A stretch of DNA of 64,000 nt from Alloactinosynnema sp. L-07 (GCF_900070365.1 NZ_LN850107.1:5518001-5582000), one strand, 5' to 3'. Counted from the stretch's first letter, positions 14,944 through 24,963 are shown. Program-made: numbers and translations. Notes: generated by a model not told the origin, from the sequence alone.

Positions 14944-17900
14944 ATGACAGTGCTGTTCGAGGGGTACAGCCCTGCCGAGGTCGTCGGCGCCACCTCCGGC
15001 CGCGGCGCGCTGACCGGCGTGCAGGCGCTCGGCAAGCTGCTGCTCGACCAGCACCGCGCCGACCAGGCCCGCGGCTGGCGCACGGCAGGCCTGGTCTCGG
15101 GCTACCGCGGCTCACCGCTGGCCGGTCTCGACCTCGTCCTCGACCGCAACGCCAAGCTGCTGGCCGAGCACGACATCAAATTCATCCCCGGCGTCAACGA
15201 GGAGCTGGGCGCGACCGTCGTCTACGGCTCGCAGCTGGCCCCACAGCTGCCCGATCCGCGCTTCGAGGGTGTCTTCGGGCTCTGGTACGGCAAGGCACCC
15301 GGTCTCGACCGGTCGGTCGACGCGATCAAGCACGCGACCTGGATGGGCACCACCCCGCGCGGCGGCGTGCTGTGCGTGGCCGGGGACGACCCGGCGAGCA
15401 AGTCGTCGTCGCTGCCGTCGAACTCGACCATGGCGCTGGCCGAGTCCTACCTGCCGGTGCTGGCCCCGGTCGACGTGGCCGACGTGATCCGGCTGGGCCG
15501 CTTCGGCTTCGAGCTGTCCCGGTTCAGCGGCGCGTGGACCGGGTTCACCATCGTGACCAACATCGGCGACGCCTACGAGATCGTCGACCTGGGCGCGACC
15601 CCGGAGATCGTCATTCCGGAGTTCTCGTGGGACGGACGCCCATGGCGGCCCACTTACAAGGCCGGTGTCGGCATCCCCGAGGCGCTCGCGCTGGAGCGTG
15701 AGGTGCTCGACGGCAGGCTGGCCGCGGCGGTGGCGTTCAGCGCGGCCAACGGGCTGAACGTGATCGAGGGCGCGGTCGCCGACGCCCGGATCGGCCTGGT
15801 CGCCTCCGGCCACAACTACGCCTCACTGCGCGATGCCCTCGACCGACTCGGCCTGGATGAGGACGCGCTGGTCCGGCGGGGTGTCCGCATCCTGAAGCTG
15901 GGCATGGTCCACCCGATCGACCGCGACCTGCTGTTCCGCTTCGCCGACGGGCTCGACGAGCTGGTGGTGATCGAGGACAAGCGCGCGTTCGTGGAGACGC
16001 TGGTCAAGGAGGCCCTGTTCGACCGGGCTGTCCGGCCGCGCGTCTACGGCAAGCAGGGGCCGGAGGGCAAGCAGCTCATCCCGGTGACCGGGTCGCTCGA
16101 CGCCGACCGGCTCGTGGCGTCGCTTGGCCGGTTCCTGGCCGAGCGGGTCGGCCGCGAGCACGTCGACCTGCGGCACCCGGCGTTCAAGCCGCGGCTACCC
16201 GCGCTGTCGCTGACCCCGGTCAACCGGACCCCGTTCTTCTGTTCGGGCTGCCCGCACAACCGCTCGACCGAGACCCCGGACGGCTCACTCGCGGGCGCGG
16301 GCATCGGCTGCCACGCGCTGACGACGTTCATGGACCGCAGCGTCGGGTTCACCCAGATGGGCGGCGAGGGCGTCAGCTGGGTCGGCGCCGCGCCGTTCAC
16401 CGACACCGAGCACTTCTTCCAGAACCTCGGCGACGGCACGTTCTTCCACTCCGGCAGCCTGGCGATCCGCCAGGCCGTCGCGGCGGACACCAACATCACC
16501 TTCAAGCTGCTCTACAACGCCGCCGTGGCGATGACCGGCGGCCAGCACGCCGACGGGTCGGTCGACCCGGCCGCGGTGACCCGGATGCTGCACGCCGAGG
16601 GCGTGGCGCGCACGGTCGTGGTGACCGACCAGCCGCGCAAGTACCCGCGGCGGACCAAGTGGGCGCCCGGGGTGAAGGTGCGGCACCGCGATGACCTCGA
16701 CGCCGTCCAGCGCGAACTGCGCGACATCCCCGGCGTGACGGTGATCGTCTATGACCAGGAGTGCGCCGCCGAGAAGCGCCGCAAGCGCAAGCGCGGCCTG
16801 CTGCCCGACCCGGTGACCCGCGTGCACATCAACGAGTCGGTCTGCGAGGGCTGCGGCGACTGCGGGCAGAAGTCCAACTGCCTCAGCGTCGAACCGGTCG
16901 ACACCGAGTTCGGCCGCAAGACCCAGATCGACCAGACCTCGTGCAATAAGGACTATTCCTGCCTGCTCGGCGACTGCCCGTCGTTCCTGACCGTCATCCC
17001 CGGCCAGGGCAAGAAGCGCCTTGACCGGCCCGAACTCCCGTCCGGCCAGCCTGAACCCTCGGCGCGGCCGGACGCGGCAAACCTCGTGCTCGTCGGCATC
17101 GGCGGCACCGGCGTGGTCACCACCAACCAGGTGCTCGCCACCGCCGCGCTGATCAGCGGGCTCGACGTGCGTGCGCTCGACCAGACCGGGCTGAGCCAGA
17201 AGGCGGGCGCCGTGGTGTCCCACCTGCGCATCACCGCTGGTCAGAGCGTCGCGCCCGGCCTGGTTCCGGCTGGGACCGCCGACGGCTATCTGGTGTTCGA
17301 CGCCCTCGCCGCGGGCACCGAGCCGAACCTGTCGCGCTGCTCGGAGGACCGGACCGTCGCGGTCGTGTCGACCTCGGAGGTGCCCACCGGCCGGATGGTG
17401 ACCGACCCGTCGGTCGGCTACCCGGGCCGCGAGGATCTCTTGGGCAAGATCACCGGCCGGACCAAGTCCGTGCACGCCTTCGACGCCCTCGACCTGGCCG
17501 AACGCCTGTTCGGCAACACCGCGGCGGCCAACTTCCTGGTCGTCGGCGCGGCCTACCAGGCCGGGCTGCTGCCGCTGACGGCCGAGGCGATCGAGAAGGC
17601 CATCGAGATCAACGGCGTCGGCGTGGCCACCACGATCCAGGCGTTCCGGGCGGGTCGGCAGTGCCTGATCGACCCGACGTGGCTGGACAAGCCGGTGGTC
17701 AAGGTCGAGGGGACCGAGCTGGAGCGGCTGCTCGCGGTGCGCGTGCCCGAGCTGACCGCCTACCAGAACGCCGCCTACGCCCGGCGGTACACCGACCTGG
17801 TGTCCACTGTGGAGACAGCGGAGCTGATGCTGGGCACGCCGGGGACGCTGACCCAGGCCGTGGCGCGCAACCTGTTCAAGCTGATGGCCTACAAGGACGA

Positions 17901-18381
17901 GTACGAGGTCGCCCGGCTGCACCTGGACCCGGCCGTGCGCGAGTCGGTCGAGGAGAAGTTCGGCGCGGGCGCGATGATCGGCTACCAGCTGCACCCGCCG
18001 ATGCTGCGGGCGATGGGGATGAAGCGCAAGATCACGTTGAAGCGCTCGGCCCGGCCCATGTTCGCCGCGCTGCGGGCCCTGCGCGGGCTGCGGGGCACGG
18101 CGTTCGACCCGTTCGGCCACGCCCACCTGCGCAAGGTCGAGCGCGCGCTGATCGAGGAGTACAGCGCGATGATCACGCGGCTGGCTGCCTCGGTGACCGC
18201 GTCGACCTACGCGACCGCGTGCGAACTGGCCGCCGCTCCCGATCTCGTCCGGGGCTACGAGGAGATCAAACTCGCCTCGGTGGAGCGCTACCGGGCGCGC
18301 GTCGCCGAGCTGACCGTCCACATAGTCGCTTCCGACGGTGCGCAGGAAGTGGCAACTGTGAACCCTGTCGCGGCGTCATAA
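14944..18381 (+). CDS. indolepyruvate ferredoxin oxidoreductase, fused form
   Basis: This 1145-aa protein is about the length of the fused IorA-IorB enzymes. The N-terminal pyrimidine-binding part has GYRGSPLAGLD. The TPP-binding part has CSGCPHNRSTETPDG and GGEGVSWVGAAPF. A ferredoxin-like cysteine cluster lies near residues 630-680 (CEGCGDCGQKSNC, then SCNKDYSCLLGDCPSF). The gamma-domain has GIGGTGVVTTNQV. It oxidatively decarboxylates aryl-pyruvates to aryl-CoA with ferredoxin as acceptor, an aromatic amino-acid degradation step. The start at 14944 has AGGTGG upstream; an earlier in-frame ATG adds 17 atypical residues. It is divergent from the Lrp gene. Confidence 0.92.
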   Translation: MTVLFEGYSPAEVVGATSGRGALTGVQALGKLLLDQHRADQARGWRTAGLVSGYRGSPLAGLDLVLDRNAKLLAEHDIKFIPGVNEELGATVVYGSQLAPQLPDPRFEGVFGLWYGKAPGLDRSVDAIKHATWMGTTPRGGVLCVAGDDPASKSSSLPSNSTMALAESYLPVLAPVDVADVIRLGRFGFELSRFSGAWTGFTIVTNIGDAYEIVDLGATPEIVIPEFSWDGRPWRPTYKAGVGIPEALALEREVLDGRLAAAVAFSAANGLNVIEGAVADARIGLVASGHNYASLRDALDRLGLDEDALVRRGVRILKLGMVHPIDRDLLFRFADGLDELVVIEDKRAFVETLVKEALFDRAVRPRVYGKQGPEGKQLIPVTGSLDADRLVASLGRFLAERVGREHVDLRHPAFKPRLPALSLTPVNRTPFFCSGCPHNRSTETPDGSLAGAGIGCHALTTFMDRSVGFTQMGGEGVSWVGAAPFTDTEHFFQNLGDGTFFHSGSLAIRQAVAADTNITFKLLYNAAVAMTGGQHADGSVDPAAVTRMLHAEGVARTVVVTDQPRKYPRRTKWAPGVKVRHRDDLDAVQRELRDIPGVTVIVYDQECAAEKRRKRKRGLLPDPVTRVHINESVCEGCGDCGQKSNCLSVEPVDTEFGRKTQIDQTSCNKDYSCLLGDCPSFLTVIPGQGKKRLDRPELPSGQPEPSARPDAANLVLVGIGGTGVVTTNQVLATAALISGLDVRALDQTGLSQKAGAVVSHLRITAGQSVAPGLVPAGTADGYLVFDALAAGTEPNLSRCSEDRTVAVVSTSEVPTGRMVTDPSVGYPGREDLLGKITGRTKSVHAFDALDLAERLFGNTAAANFLVVGAAYQAGLLPLTAEAIEKAIEINGVGVATTIQAFRAGRQCLIDPTWLDKPVVKVEGTELERLLAVRVPELTAYQNAAYARRYTDLVSTVETAELMLGTPGTLTQAVARNLFKLMAYKDEYEVARLHLDPAVRESVEEKFGAGAMIGYQLHPPMLRAMGMKRKITLKRSARPMFAALRALRGLRGTAFDPFGHAHLRKVERALIEEYSAMITRLAASVTASTYATACELAAAPDLVRGYEEIKLASVERYRARVAELTVHIVASDGAQEVATVNPVAAS

Positions 18382-18473
18382 CTTCACGCAGGCTCCCTCT
18401 CTTGAAGGTGACAGCTCGTTCACCCGATGGTGCAAGCCGTCACTGGTTGCGCAATTCATGAGAGGGCGTTCTG

Positions 18474-19835
18474 ATGAAGAAGCGGTATATTTCCGCATTC
18501 GCGACGCTGGGTATGGCGGTCGCCGGACTGACCATCCCGTCGCTGGTAGGCACGGCGCAGGCCGGCCAGGAGGAAGCGGCGGCCGCGGGCTACGACCAGT
18601 TCATCGTCAGCTACTCCGACACCTCGGCGGCGTCGCGGAGTCTCGCGGGTGTCACCCGGGTGAGGGACCTCGGCACGGGTGACGTCGTCGTGCGCGCGAA
18701 CCGCGGCCTCAACCGCTCGGGCGCCGCGAAGCTGATGAACGACCTACGCAAGCAGGCGGGCGTCGTCAGCGTCGAGCCCGACCTGATCATGACCGCGCAG
18801 ACCAATGACAGCCGCTACGCCGAACAGTGGGACCTCTTCGAGGCCACCGCGGGCATGAACGCCCCCGCCGCGTGGACCACCGCAGACGGCGCGGGCGTGA
18901 CGGTCGCGGTGATCGACACCGGCATCGTCGGCCACTCCGACCTCAACACCAACGTGCTCCCCGGCTACGACTTCATCAGCGACGCCACCTCCGCCCGCGA
19001 CGGCAACGGCCGCGACGCCAACCCCAACGACGAGGGCGACTGGTACGCCGCGGGCGAGTGCGGCCAGGCGAACCCGAGCAACTCGTCGTGGCACGGCAGC
19101 CACGTCGCGGGCACCATCGCCGCGGTCAGCGACAACACCAACGGCATCGCGGGCATCGCGGCCAAGGCCAAGATCGTCCCGGTCCGCGTGCTCGGCAAGT
19201 GCGGCGGCCGCACCTCCGACATCGCCGACGCGATCACCTGGGCCTCCGGCGGCAAGGTGTCCCGGATCCCGAACAACCCGAACCCGGCCAAGGTCATCAA
19301 CATGAGCCTCGGCGGCGCCAGCTCGTGTTCCTCGGTCTACCAGCGCGCCATCGACAACGCCGTCAAGCGCGGCACCACGGTCGTCGTCGCGGCGGGCAAC
19401 TCCAACATGGACGTCGCGAACTTCACCCCGGCCAACTGCAACAACGTGGTCTCGGTGGCCGCCAGCGACCGCGAGGGCAACCGCGCCTTCTACTCCAACT
19501 TCGGCCCCAAGATCGACGTGACCGCCCCCGGCGGCGAGGTCCGCAACGAGACCGACCCGCCCGGCACCCGCACCAAGCCCCAGGACGGCATCCTGTCCAC
19601 CATCAACGCGGGCACGACCGTCCAGACCGTCGAGGACTACAAGACGTTCATGGGCACCAGCATGGCCGCCCCGCACGTCGCGGGCCTGGCCGCCCTGATG
19701 CTGGGCGAGAAGTCCATGACCCCGGCCCAGGTCGAGGCGGCGCTGAAGGCCAACACCCGCCCCCTGGCAGGCACCTGCTCCGGCGGCTGCGGCACCGGCC
19801 TGATCGACGCGGGCGCCACCATCGCCAACATCTGA
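18474..19835 (+). CDS. secreted subtilisin-like serine protease (S8)
   Basis: This 453-aa protein has a Sec signal peptide ending at AQA (about residue 31) and a propeptide with the inhibitor I9-like pattern (YDQFIVSYSD, VVSVEPDLIM). The catalytic domain has all residues: D148 in VAVIDTGIVGH, H207 in SWHGSHVAGT, oxyanion N309 in AAGNSN and S396 in GTSMAAPHVAG. Extra Cys pairs (GECGQ, GKCGG, SSCSS, CSGGCG) suggest disulfides for extracellular stability. It degrades extracellular proteins. It is monocistronic, with AGAGGG before the ATG and a strong hairpin after the stop. Confidence 0.95.
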   Translation: MKKRYISAFATLGMAVAGLTIPSLVGTAQAGQEEAAAAGYDQFIVSYSDTSAASRSLAGVTRVRDLGTGDVVVRANRGLNRSGAAKLMNDLRKQAGVVSVEPDLIMTAQTNDSRYAEQWDLFEATAGMNAPAAWTTADGAGVTVAVIDTGIVGHSDLNTNVLPGYDFISDATSARDGNGRDANPNDEGDWYAAGECGQANPSNSSWHGSHVAGTIAAVSDNTNGIAGIAAKAKIVPVRVLGKCGGRTSDIADAITWASGGKVSRIPNNPNPAKVINMSLGGASSCSSVYQRAIDNAVKRGTTVVVAAGNSNMDVANFTPANCNNVVSVAASDREGNRAFYSNFGPKIDVTAPGGEVRNETDPPGTRTKPQDGILSTINAGTTVQTVEDYKTFMGTSMAAPHVAGLAALMLGEKSMTPAQVEAALKANTRPLAGTCSGGCGTGLIDAGATIANI

Positions 19836-19848
19836 TCACCGACGACAA

Positions 19849-19880
19849 CGGCGGCTGCCACCCGAGGGTGGCAGCCGCCG
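19849..19880 (+). terminator. hairpin terminator of the subtilase gene
   Basis: A 15-bp perfect stem (19849-19863 with 19866-19880) closes over a 2-nt loop 13 nt after the protease stop and is followed by TTTCG. It separates the gene from the convergent tRNA. Confidence 0.85.
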
Positions 19881-19903
19881 TTTCGCGTTCTGTGGAAAAT
19901 GAG

Positions 19904-19977
19904 TAGGGCGCCCGGGGCTCGAACCCGGAACCTACGGATTAAAAGTCCGCAGCTCTAACCAATTGAGCTAACGCCCC
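19904..19977 (-). tRNA. tRNA-Lys (anticodon TTT)
   Basis: A full 74-nt cloverleaf reads on the minus strand. The acceptor starts GGGGCGT and pairs with GCGCCCT plus discriminator A. The D-arm is GCTC...GAGC, the anticodon loop is CTTTTAA (anticodon TTT) and the T-arm is CCGGGTTCGAGCCCCGG. CCA is not encoded. Confidence 0.95.
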
Positions 19978-20038
19978 ATCGCCCGGCGAGTGTACCCGGG
20001 TGGCCGTCGCCCCCGTCCGGGGACACAGGAGGTGGACC

Positions 20039-20548
20039 ATGGCCGACCTGCCCGTGTGGCTGCTCGACGTGGACGGCGTGCTCAACGCCGTCAGGCCGGG
20101 CTGGGGACGGGCGCCGCGACAGGGGACCGCGTCCTCCGGAGGGCTCGGCTACCGGATGCACTGGGCGCCCGCGCTGATCGAGGAGATCATCAGGCTGCAC
20201 CGCGCCGGGCTGGTGGAGATCCGGTGGGCGACCACCTGGGCCGACGACATCGCGCAGGTCGAGCGGCTCCTTCGGTTGCCTCGGTTCCCCACGGCGTTCT
20301 CCACGCTCGGCGTCGACCCGTCGGTCAAGGCTCCCGAGCGGAAGGCCGCGGCGGCGTTGGAGATCGTTGAGGTGGAGTGCAGGCCGCTGGTCTGGACCGA
20401 CGACGACGCGATCCCGGCGAGCGGGCCGCTCATCGAGCGGTTGACCGCGATCGGCGTTCCCACCATGTTCGTCCGACCCAACCCGCGGCATGGGCTGCAG
20501 CCCGAGGATGTCCGCGCGATCGAGGAGTTCCTGGACGAGCTTCGCTAG
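20039..20548 (+). CDS. HAD-like hydrolase domain protein
   Basis: This 169-aa protein has the N-terminal motif VWLLDVDGVLNAV, the DxDG nucleophile loop of HAD-superfamily phosphatases. RWATTWADDI stands where motif II (T/S) is expected and VWTDDDAIP where motif IV acidic residues lie. These short HAD-like proteins of Actinobacteria lack a full cap domain and their substrates are unknown. An ideal AGGAGGTGG at 20027-20035 fixes the start at 20039. No operon partners are evident. Confidence 0.8.
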   Translation: MADLPVWLLDVDGVLNAVRPGWGRAPRQGTASSGGLGYRMHWAPALIEEIIRLHRAGLVEIRWATTWADDIAQVERLLRLPRFPTAFSTLGVDPSVKAPERKAAAALEIVEVECRPLVWTDDDAIPASGPLIERLTAIGVPTMFVRPNPRHGLQPEDVRAIEEFLDELR

Positions 20549-20559
20549 CGTCGTGTGCC

Positions 20560-21822
20560 TCAGCGGTGGGTCAGGCCGAAGGCGCGGTGGTGGCGCAGCG
20601 CCAGTTCCAGGTGGGTGCGCCGGTCGGTCAGCGGGTGGCCGATGATCGTCTCGATCTGGTGCAGGCGGTAGCGAACCGTGTTCTTGTGGACGGTCAGCGC
20701 CGAGGCGGTGCGGTCGACGCTGCCGCCGCTTTCCAGGTAGAGCAACAGGGTCTCGCGCAGCATGTCGTGGCCGGGTCCGGTCAGGGGGCCGAGTTCGCGG
20801 GCCACCAGGTCGCGGGCGGCGTCCGGGTCGGCCGACATCAGTGACACGAGTTCCACGTCGGCGAACGAGGTCAACCCGGCCGGGAAGCCCGCGGCGATGG
20901 CCAGGCGCTGGGCGCGGCGGGCGTCGTGGTGGCCGTGGCGGAAACCCGCGATACCCCGACCCGGCGTGCCCACGCAGACGTGGATCGCCGGGTCGGTGTG
21001 GCTGAGCCTGCCCAGCTGCGGCGCCCGCCGGGTCGCCACCCAGGCCCACAGGTCGCGCGATCCCACCGACAGGACGAGCGGGCGGTTGCCACCGAGCTGG
21101 TCTGCGAGCCCGGCGGCGGTGCGGTGCATCGACTCCACCGCGGTCGCGTCGGAGTCGGCGTCGGCGACCCAGAGGACCAACGCGGTCTGGTGCGTGGCGA
21201 CCGGGTGACCCAGCTCGGTCGCCGCCAAGTCCACATCGGACAGTTCGCCGTCGAGGATGGCCTGGATGGTCTGCGTGCGGCGGGCCATGGCGCCCTGCAT
21301 GACCCGTTCGCGCTCGTCGTGGAAGATCGCGATGAGGTGGTCGGTCGACTCGTCGATCCAGCCGCTGGCCCGGTCCCACAGATACATCAGCACGTCGATC
21401 GGAGCTGGGCCGTCAGCGCCGATCTCGCCCACCAGTTCCGACAGGAATGTCCACACCGCCCGACCGGCCACCCGGTAGACCTTGAGCAGCACGCCGATGT
21501 CCATGCCGCGGCGGGCGATGGTGAGGGCGAAGTCGACCGCCTGCGGGGGCACGACGACCTCGCGCCGCTCGCGTTCGACGACCCCGAGGAAGACCTTCCA
21601 GTGGGCGCGGGTGCCCGCGTGCAGCGCTTCGACCAGCCGCGGGTCGGCGGCCAGCTCGGGCAGCTGGGCCAGGATCAGCCCGTCGATCCGCTCGACGAAC
21701 CGGGTGACCTCGGCGTCGATGCCCGCCTCGGCCACGTAGCCACTCAGCCAGCGGGCCAGACTCTGCGCCATCGCGTTGTCCGTTCGCACAAAGGAGCCAG
21801 GAATCTCTGGTGGAGTAGCCAA
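20560..21822 (-). CDS. PucR/CdaR-type transcriptional regulator
   Basis: This 420-aa protein has a helical N-terminal domain (residues 1-170) and a central GGDEF-like fold region (ALVLWVADADSDATA to CVGTPGRGIAGFRHGHHDARRA). Its C-terminal PucR HTH is LLLYLESGGSVDRTASALTV followed by HKNTVRYRLHQIETIIG. Regulators of this type activate catabolic genes such as those for alcohols, purines or sugar acids. It is divergent from the GMC oxidoreductase/aldehyde dehydrogenase pair, with a 73-nt intergenic region, so it most probably controls them. Confidence 0.9.
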   Translation of the reverse strand: MATPPEIPGSFVRTDNAMAQSLARWLSGYVAEAGIDAEVTRFVERIDGLILAQLPELAADPRLVEALHAGTRAHWKVFLGVVERERREVVVPPQAVDFALTIARRGMDIGVLLKVYRVAGRAVWTFLSELVGEIGADGPAPIDVLMYLWDRASGWIDESTDHLIAIFHDERERVMQGAMARRTQTIQAILDGELSDVDLAATELGHPVATHQTALVLWVADADSDATAVESMHRTAAGLADQLGGNRPLVLSVGSRDLWAWVATRRAPQLGRLSHTDPAIHVCVGTPGRGIAGFRHGHHDARRAQRLAIAAGFPAGLTSFADVELVSLMSADPDAARDLVARELGPLTGPGHDMLRETLLLYLESGGSVDRTASALTVHKNTVRYRLHQIETIIGHPLTDRRTHLELALRHHRAFGLTHR

Positions 21823-21895
21823 GAGGCCGCCGAGCTGATTGTGTCATTGTTCAGCTACGCGTTGGTAACGTGACGCCTGTCTCAGGAGGTTCCTG

Positions 21896-23503
21896 GTGTT
21901 CGACTACGTCGTCGTCGGCGCGGGTAGCGCGGGCAGTGTCCTGGCGAATCGGCTGACCGAGGACCCGTCGACGAAGGTGCTCCTCCTGGAGGCAGGGCCG
22001 CCCAGCGACGCGCTGGAGGTGCAGATCCCGGCCGCGTTCCCCAGCCTGTTCCGCACCCGCTGGGACTGGTCGTACCAGACCACGCCGCAGCCGGGGCTGG
22101 GCGGGCAGCGCGCGTACTGGCCGCGGATGAAGGCGCTCGGCGGCTGCTCGGCGATGAACGCGATGATCTACATCCGCGGCAACCGGGCCGACTACGACGG
22201 CTGGAAGCGGGACTTCGGCGCCGTCGGCTGGGGCTACGACGACGTCCTGCCGTACTTCGTCAAATCCGAGCAGAATTCCCGCGGCGCGGGCAGGTTCCAC
22301 GGCGCCGACGGCCCGCTGCACGTCGAGGACCGCTCCTACACCCACAAGCTCACCGACACCTGGATCGCCGCGGCGGTGGCGTCTGGCCTGCCGCCCAACG
22401 ACGACTTCAACGGCGTCGACCAGCTCGGCGTCGGCCGCTACCAGGTCACCTGCCGAAAGGGCCGCCGCTGGTCGACCGCCGAGGGCTACCTCAAGCCCGT
22501 GCTGGACCGCCCGAACCTGACCGTCACCACCGGCGCGTTCGCCACCCGCGTGGTCCTCGAAGGCACCCGCGCGGTCGGCGTCGCCTATCGGATGGACGGC
22601 AAGGAGCACATCGCCCGCGCCGAGCGGGAGGTCATCCTGGCTGGCGGGGCGATCAACTCGCCGCAGCTGCTGATGCTGTCGGGCATCGGGCCCGCCGACC
22701 ACCTGCGCGACGTCGGCGTCGAGGTCGCGCTCGACCTGCCCGGGGTCGGCGCCAACCTGCACGACCACCTGGTCACGCCCCTGCTGTTCCGCACCAAGGG
22801 CGCCACCGACATCGCCGTCGACCACAACAACCCGCTGCGCCTGGCCCAATGGCAGGCCACCGGCCGCGGCCCGCTGTCATCCAACATCGGCGAGGCAGGC
22901 GGGTTCGTCAAGACCCGCGGCGGCCTCGCGGGCCCGGACGTGCAGTTCCATGTCGCGGCCACCGGCTTCTACGACAACGGCTTCCGCGAGCCGCTGACCA
23001 GGTCGTTCACCATGGGTTCGACGCTGGTCGACGTGGCCAGCCGGGGCACGCTGCGGCTGGCGTCGGCCGACCCGACCTGGCGGCCACTGCTCGACCCGGC
23101 CTACTTCCAGGAGCGGTCCGACCTCGACGCGATCGTCGCGGGGCTGCAGCAGCTGCACGACATCGCCCGCCAGGCCCCGTTCGCCAAGCACGTCGAGGGC
23201 CCGTTCTGGCCCGAGGCCAAGGACGACGAAGCGGCGCTGGCCGAGCACGCCAGGAAGTGGACCCAGACGATCTTCCACCCGGTCGGGACCTGCGCCATGG
23301 GCGCGGGCGACAACGCCGTGGTCGACCCGGAACTGCGAGTCCGCGGCGTCGACGGCCTGCGCGTGGCCGACGCGTCGGTCATGCCGCGCATCGTGCGCGG
23401 CAACACGAACGCCCCAGCGGTCATGATCGGCGAGAAGGCCGCCGACCTGATCCGCGGCACCATCACCGTCCACGCCGCCGCCAAAGAAGGAGTCCGTTCG
23501 TGA
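21896..23503 (+). CDS. GMC-family FAD oxidoreductase (choline dehydrogenase-like)
   Basis: This 535-aa protein starts at GTG 21896 with CAGGAGG upstream. The N-terminal FAD-binding Rossmann motif is DYVVVGAGSAGSVLANRL. GMC signature 1 is WPRMKALGGCSAMNAMIYIRG and signature 2 is GGAINSPQLLMLSGIGP. The catalytic His region is FHPVGTCAMG and the second catalytic Asn lies in RGNTNAPAVMIGEKAADL. It oxidises a primary alcohol to an aldehyde and passes electrons to a carrier or O2. Its stop overlaps the GTG of the ALDH gene, so product channelling to the acid is likely. Confidence 0.93.
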   Translation: MFDYVVVGAGSAGSVLANRLTEDPSTKVLLLEAGPPSDALEVQIPAAFPSLFRTRWDWSYQTTPQPGLGGQRAYWPRMKALGGCSAMNAMIYIRGNRADYDGWKRDFGAVGWGYDDVLPYFVKSEQNSRGAGRFHGADGPLHVEDRSYTHKLTDTWIAAAVASGLPPNDDFNGVDQLGVGRYQVTCRKGRRWSTAEGYLKPVLDRPNLTVTTGAFATRVVLEGTRAVGVAYRMDGKEHIARAEREVILAGGAINSPQLLMLSGIGPADHLRDVGVEVALDLPGVGANLHDHLVTPLLFRTKGATDIAVDHNNPLRLAQWQATGRGPLSSNIGEAGGFVKTRGGLAGPDVQFHVAATGFYDNGFREPLTRSFTMGSTLVDVASRGTLRLASADPTWRPLLDPAYFQERSDLDAIVAGLQQLHDIARQAPFAKHVEGPFWPEAKDDEAALAEHARKWTQTIFHPVGTCAMGAGDNAVVDPELRVRGVDGLRVADASVMPRIVRGNTNAPAVMIGEKAADLIRGTITVHAAAKEGVRS

Positions 23504-24963
23504 GCAGCACGATTGAGGTCCACAACCCGGGCACGGGCGAGCCGGTCGGCACGTATCCCGTGCACACCGAGGACGATGTGCGCGCCGCCGTCGAGCGGGC
23601 CAGGGCCGCCGCGGGCTGGTGGGACGGCCTGGGCTTCGCCGAACGCCGCAAGCGCCTCGACGCCTTCCGCGGCGTCATCGCCCGCCGCATGCACCAACTC
23701 GCGGGCGTCGTGCACGAGGAGATGGGCAAGCCCCACTCCGACGCCGCCCTCGAGATCGCGATGATCCTCGACCACATGGCCTGGGCGGGCCGCAACGCCT
23801 CGAAGGTCCTCGGCCGCCACAAGGTCAAGTCCGGAGCCCTGACGCTGCACTTGGCGGGCACGGTCGAGTACCGCCCGCTGGGTGTCGTCGGCGTGATCGG
23901 CCCGTGGAACTTCCCCGTCGCCACCCCCCTTGGCTCCATCGCCTTCGCCCTGGCCGCGGGCAACGCCGTGGTGTTCAAGCCGAGCGAATACACCCCCGGC
24001 GTCGGCGCCTGGCTGGTCGACGCCTTCAACCAGGTAGTCCCCGAACACCCCGTCTTCCAACTCGTCACCGGCGACGGCTCGACGGGCGCGGCCCTGTGTC
24101 GGGCGGGCGTCGACAAGATCGCCTTCACCGGCTCGACGGCGACCGCCAAGCGCGTCATGGCCACCTGCGCCGAGACCCTGACCCCGATGATCGCCGAATG
24201 CGGCGGCAAAGACGCCCTGATCGTCGACGAGGACGCCAACCTCGACGCCGCCGCCGAAGGTGCCGTTTGGGGCGGCTTGGCCAACGCGGGCCAGGCGTGC
24301 ATCGGAACCGAGCGGATCTACGTCCACCAGAAGGTCTACGACACCTTCCTGGAGAAACTCGTCGCCAAGGTCAACGACCTCCGCGCGGGCGCCGACGAGT
24401 CGGCCAAGATCGGCCCGATCACCATGCCCTCCCAGATAGGCGTCATCACCGGCCACATCTCCGACGCTCTGACCCGCGGCGGCAAGGTCGTCGCGGGCGG
24501 CGGGGAGACCGTTGGCCAGGTAGTCCAGCCGACCGTCCTGGTGGACGTCCCAGACGACGCCCCCGCGAACCAGGAAGAAACATTCGGCCCGACCCTGACT
24601 GTCCGCCCCGTGTCGGACATCGATGAGGCCATCCGACTGACCAACGCGTCCCGCTATGGACTGAGCGCCACGGTTTACGCGGGCAAACGAGCACGGGACA
24701 TCGCCGCACGAATCCGCTCAGGAATGGTGTCGGTAAACGCGGTATTCGCCAACGCGATCCTGCCCACGGCACCCTTCGGCGGAGTCGGCGACTCCGGCTT
24801 CGGCCGAATCCACGGAGCCGACGGCCTACGAGAGTTCACCTATCCACACTCAGTGGTACGCCAACGTTTCAGCCCACCCCTAGCCCTAACAACCTTCAAC
24901 CGCACCGACAAGACCGACACGCTGCTGACAAAGATCGTCGCCCTCGTACACGGTCGCAACTAA
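23500..24963 (+). CDS. aldehyde dehydrogenase
   Basis: This 487-aa protein starts at GTG 23500, overlapping the GMC stop (GTGA), with AAGGAG upstream. The NAD(P)-binding region is GVVGVIGPWNFPVATPLGSI and the coenzyme turn is FTGSTATAKRVM. Catalytic Glu233 lies in PMIAECGGKD and Cys267 in NAGQACIGTERIYV. The C-terminus has PFGGVGDSGFGRIHG. It converts the aldehyde made by the preceding GMC enzyme to the carboxylate. The precise substrate is not evident; long-chain or glycol-type alcohols and choline-like compounds are possible. Confidence 0.93.
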   Translation: MSSTIEVHNPGTGEPVGTYPVHTEDDVRAAVERARAAAGWWDGLGFAERRKRLDAFRGVIARRMHQLAGVVHEEMGKPHSDAALEIAMILDHMAWAGRNASKVLGRHKVKSGALTLHLAGTVEYRPLGVVGVIGPWNFPVATPLGSIAFALAAGNAVVFKPSEYTPGVGAWLVDAFNQVVPEHPVFQLVTGDGSTGAALCRAGVDKIAFTGSTATAKRVMATCAETLTPMIAECGGKDALIVDEDANLDAAAEGAVWGGLANAGQACIGTERIYVHQKVYDTFLEKLVAKVNDLRAGADESAKIGPITMPSQIGVITGHISDALTRGGKVVAGGGETVGQVVQPTVLVDVPDDAPANQEETFGPTLTVRPVSDIDEAIRLTNASRYGLSATVYAGKRARDIAARIRSGMVSVNAVFANAILPTAPFGGVGDSGFGRIHGADGLREFTYPHSVVRQRFSPPLALTTFNRTDKTDTLLTKIVALVHGRN

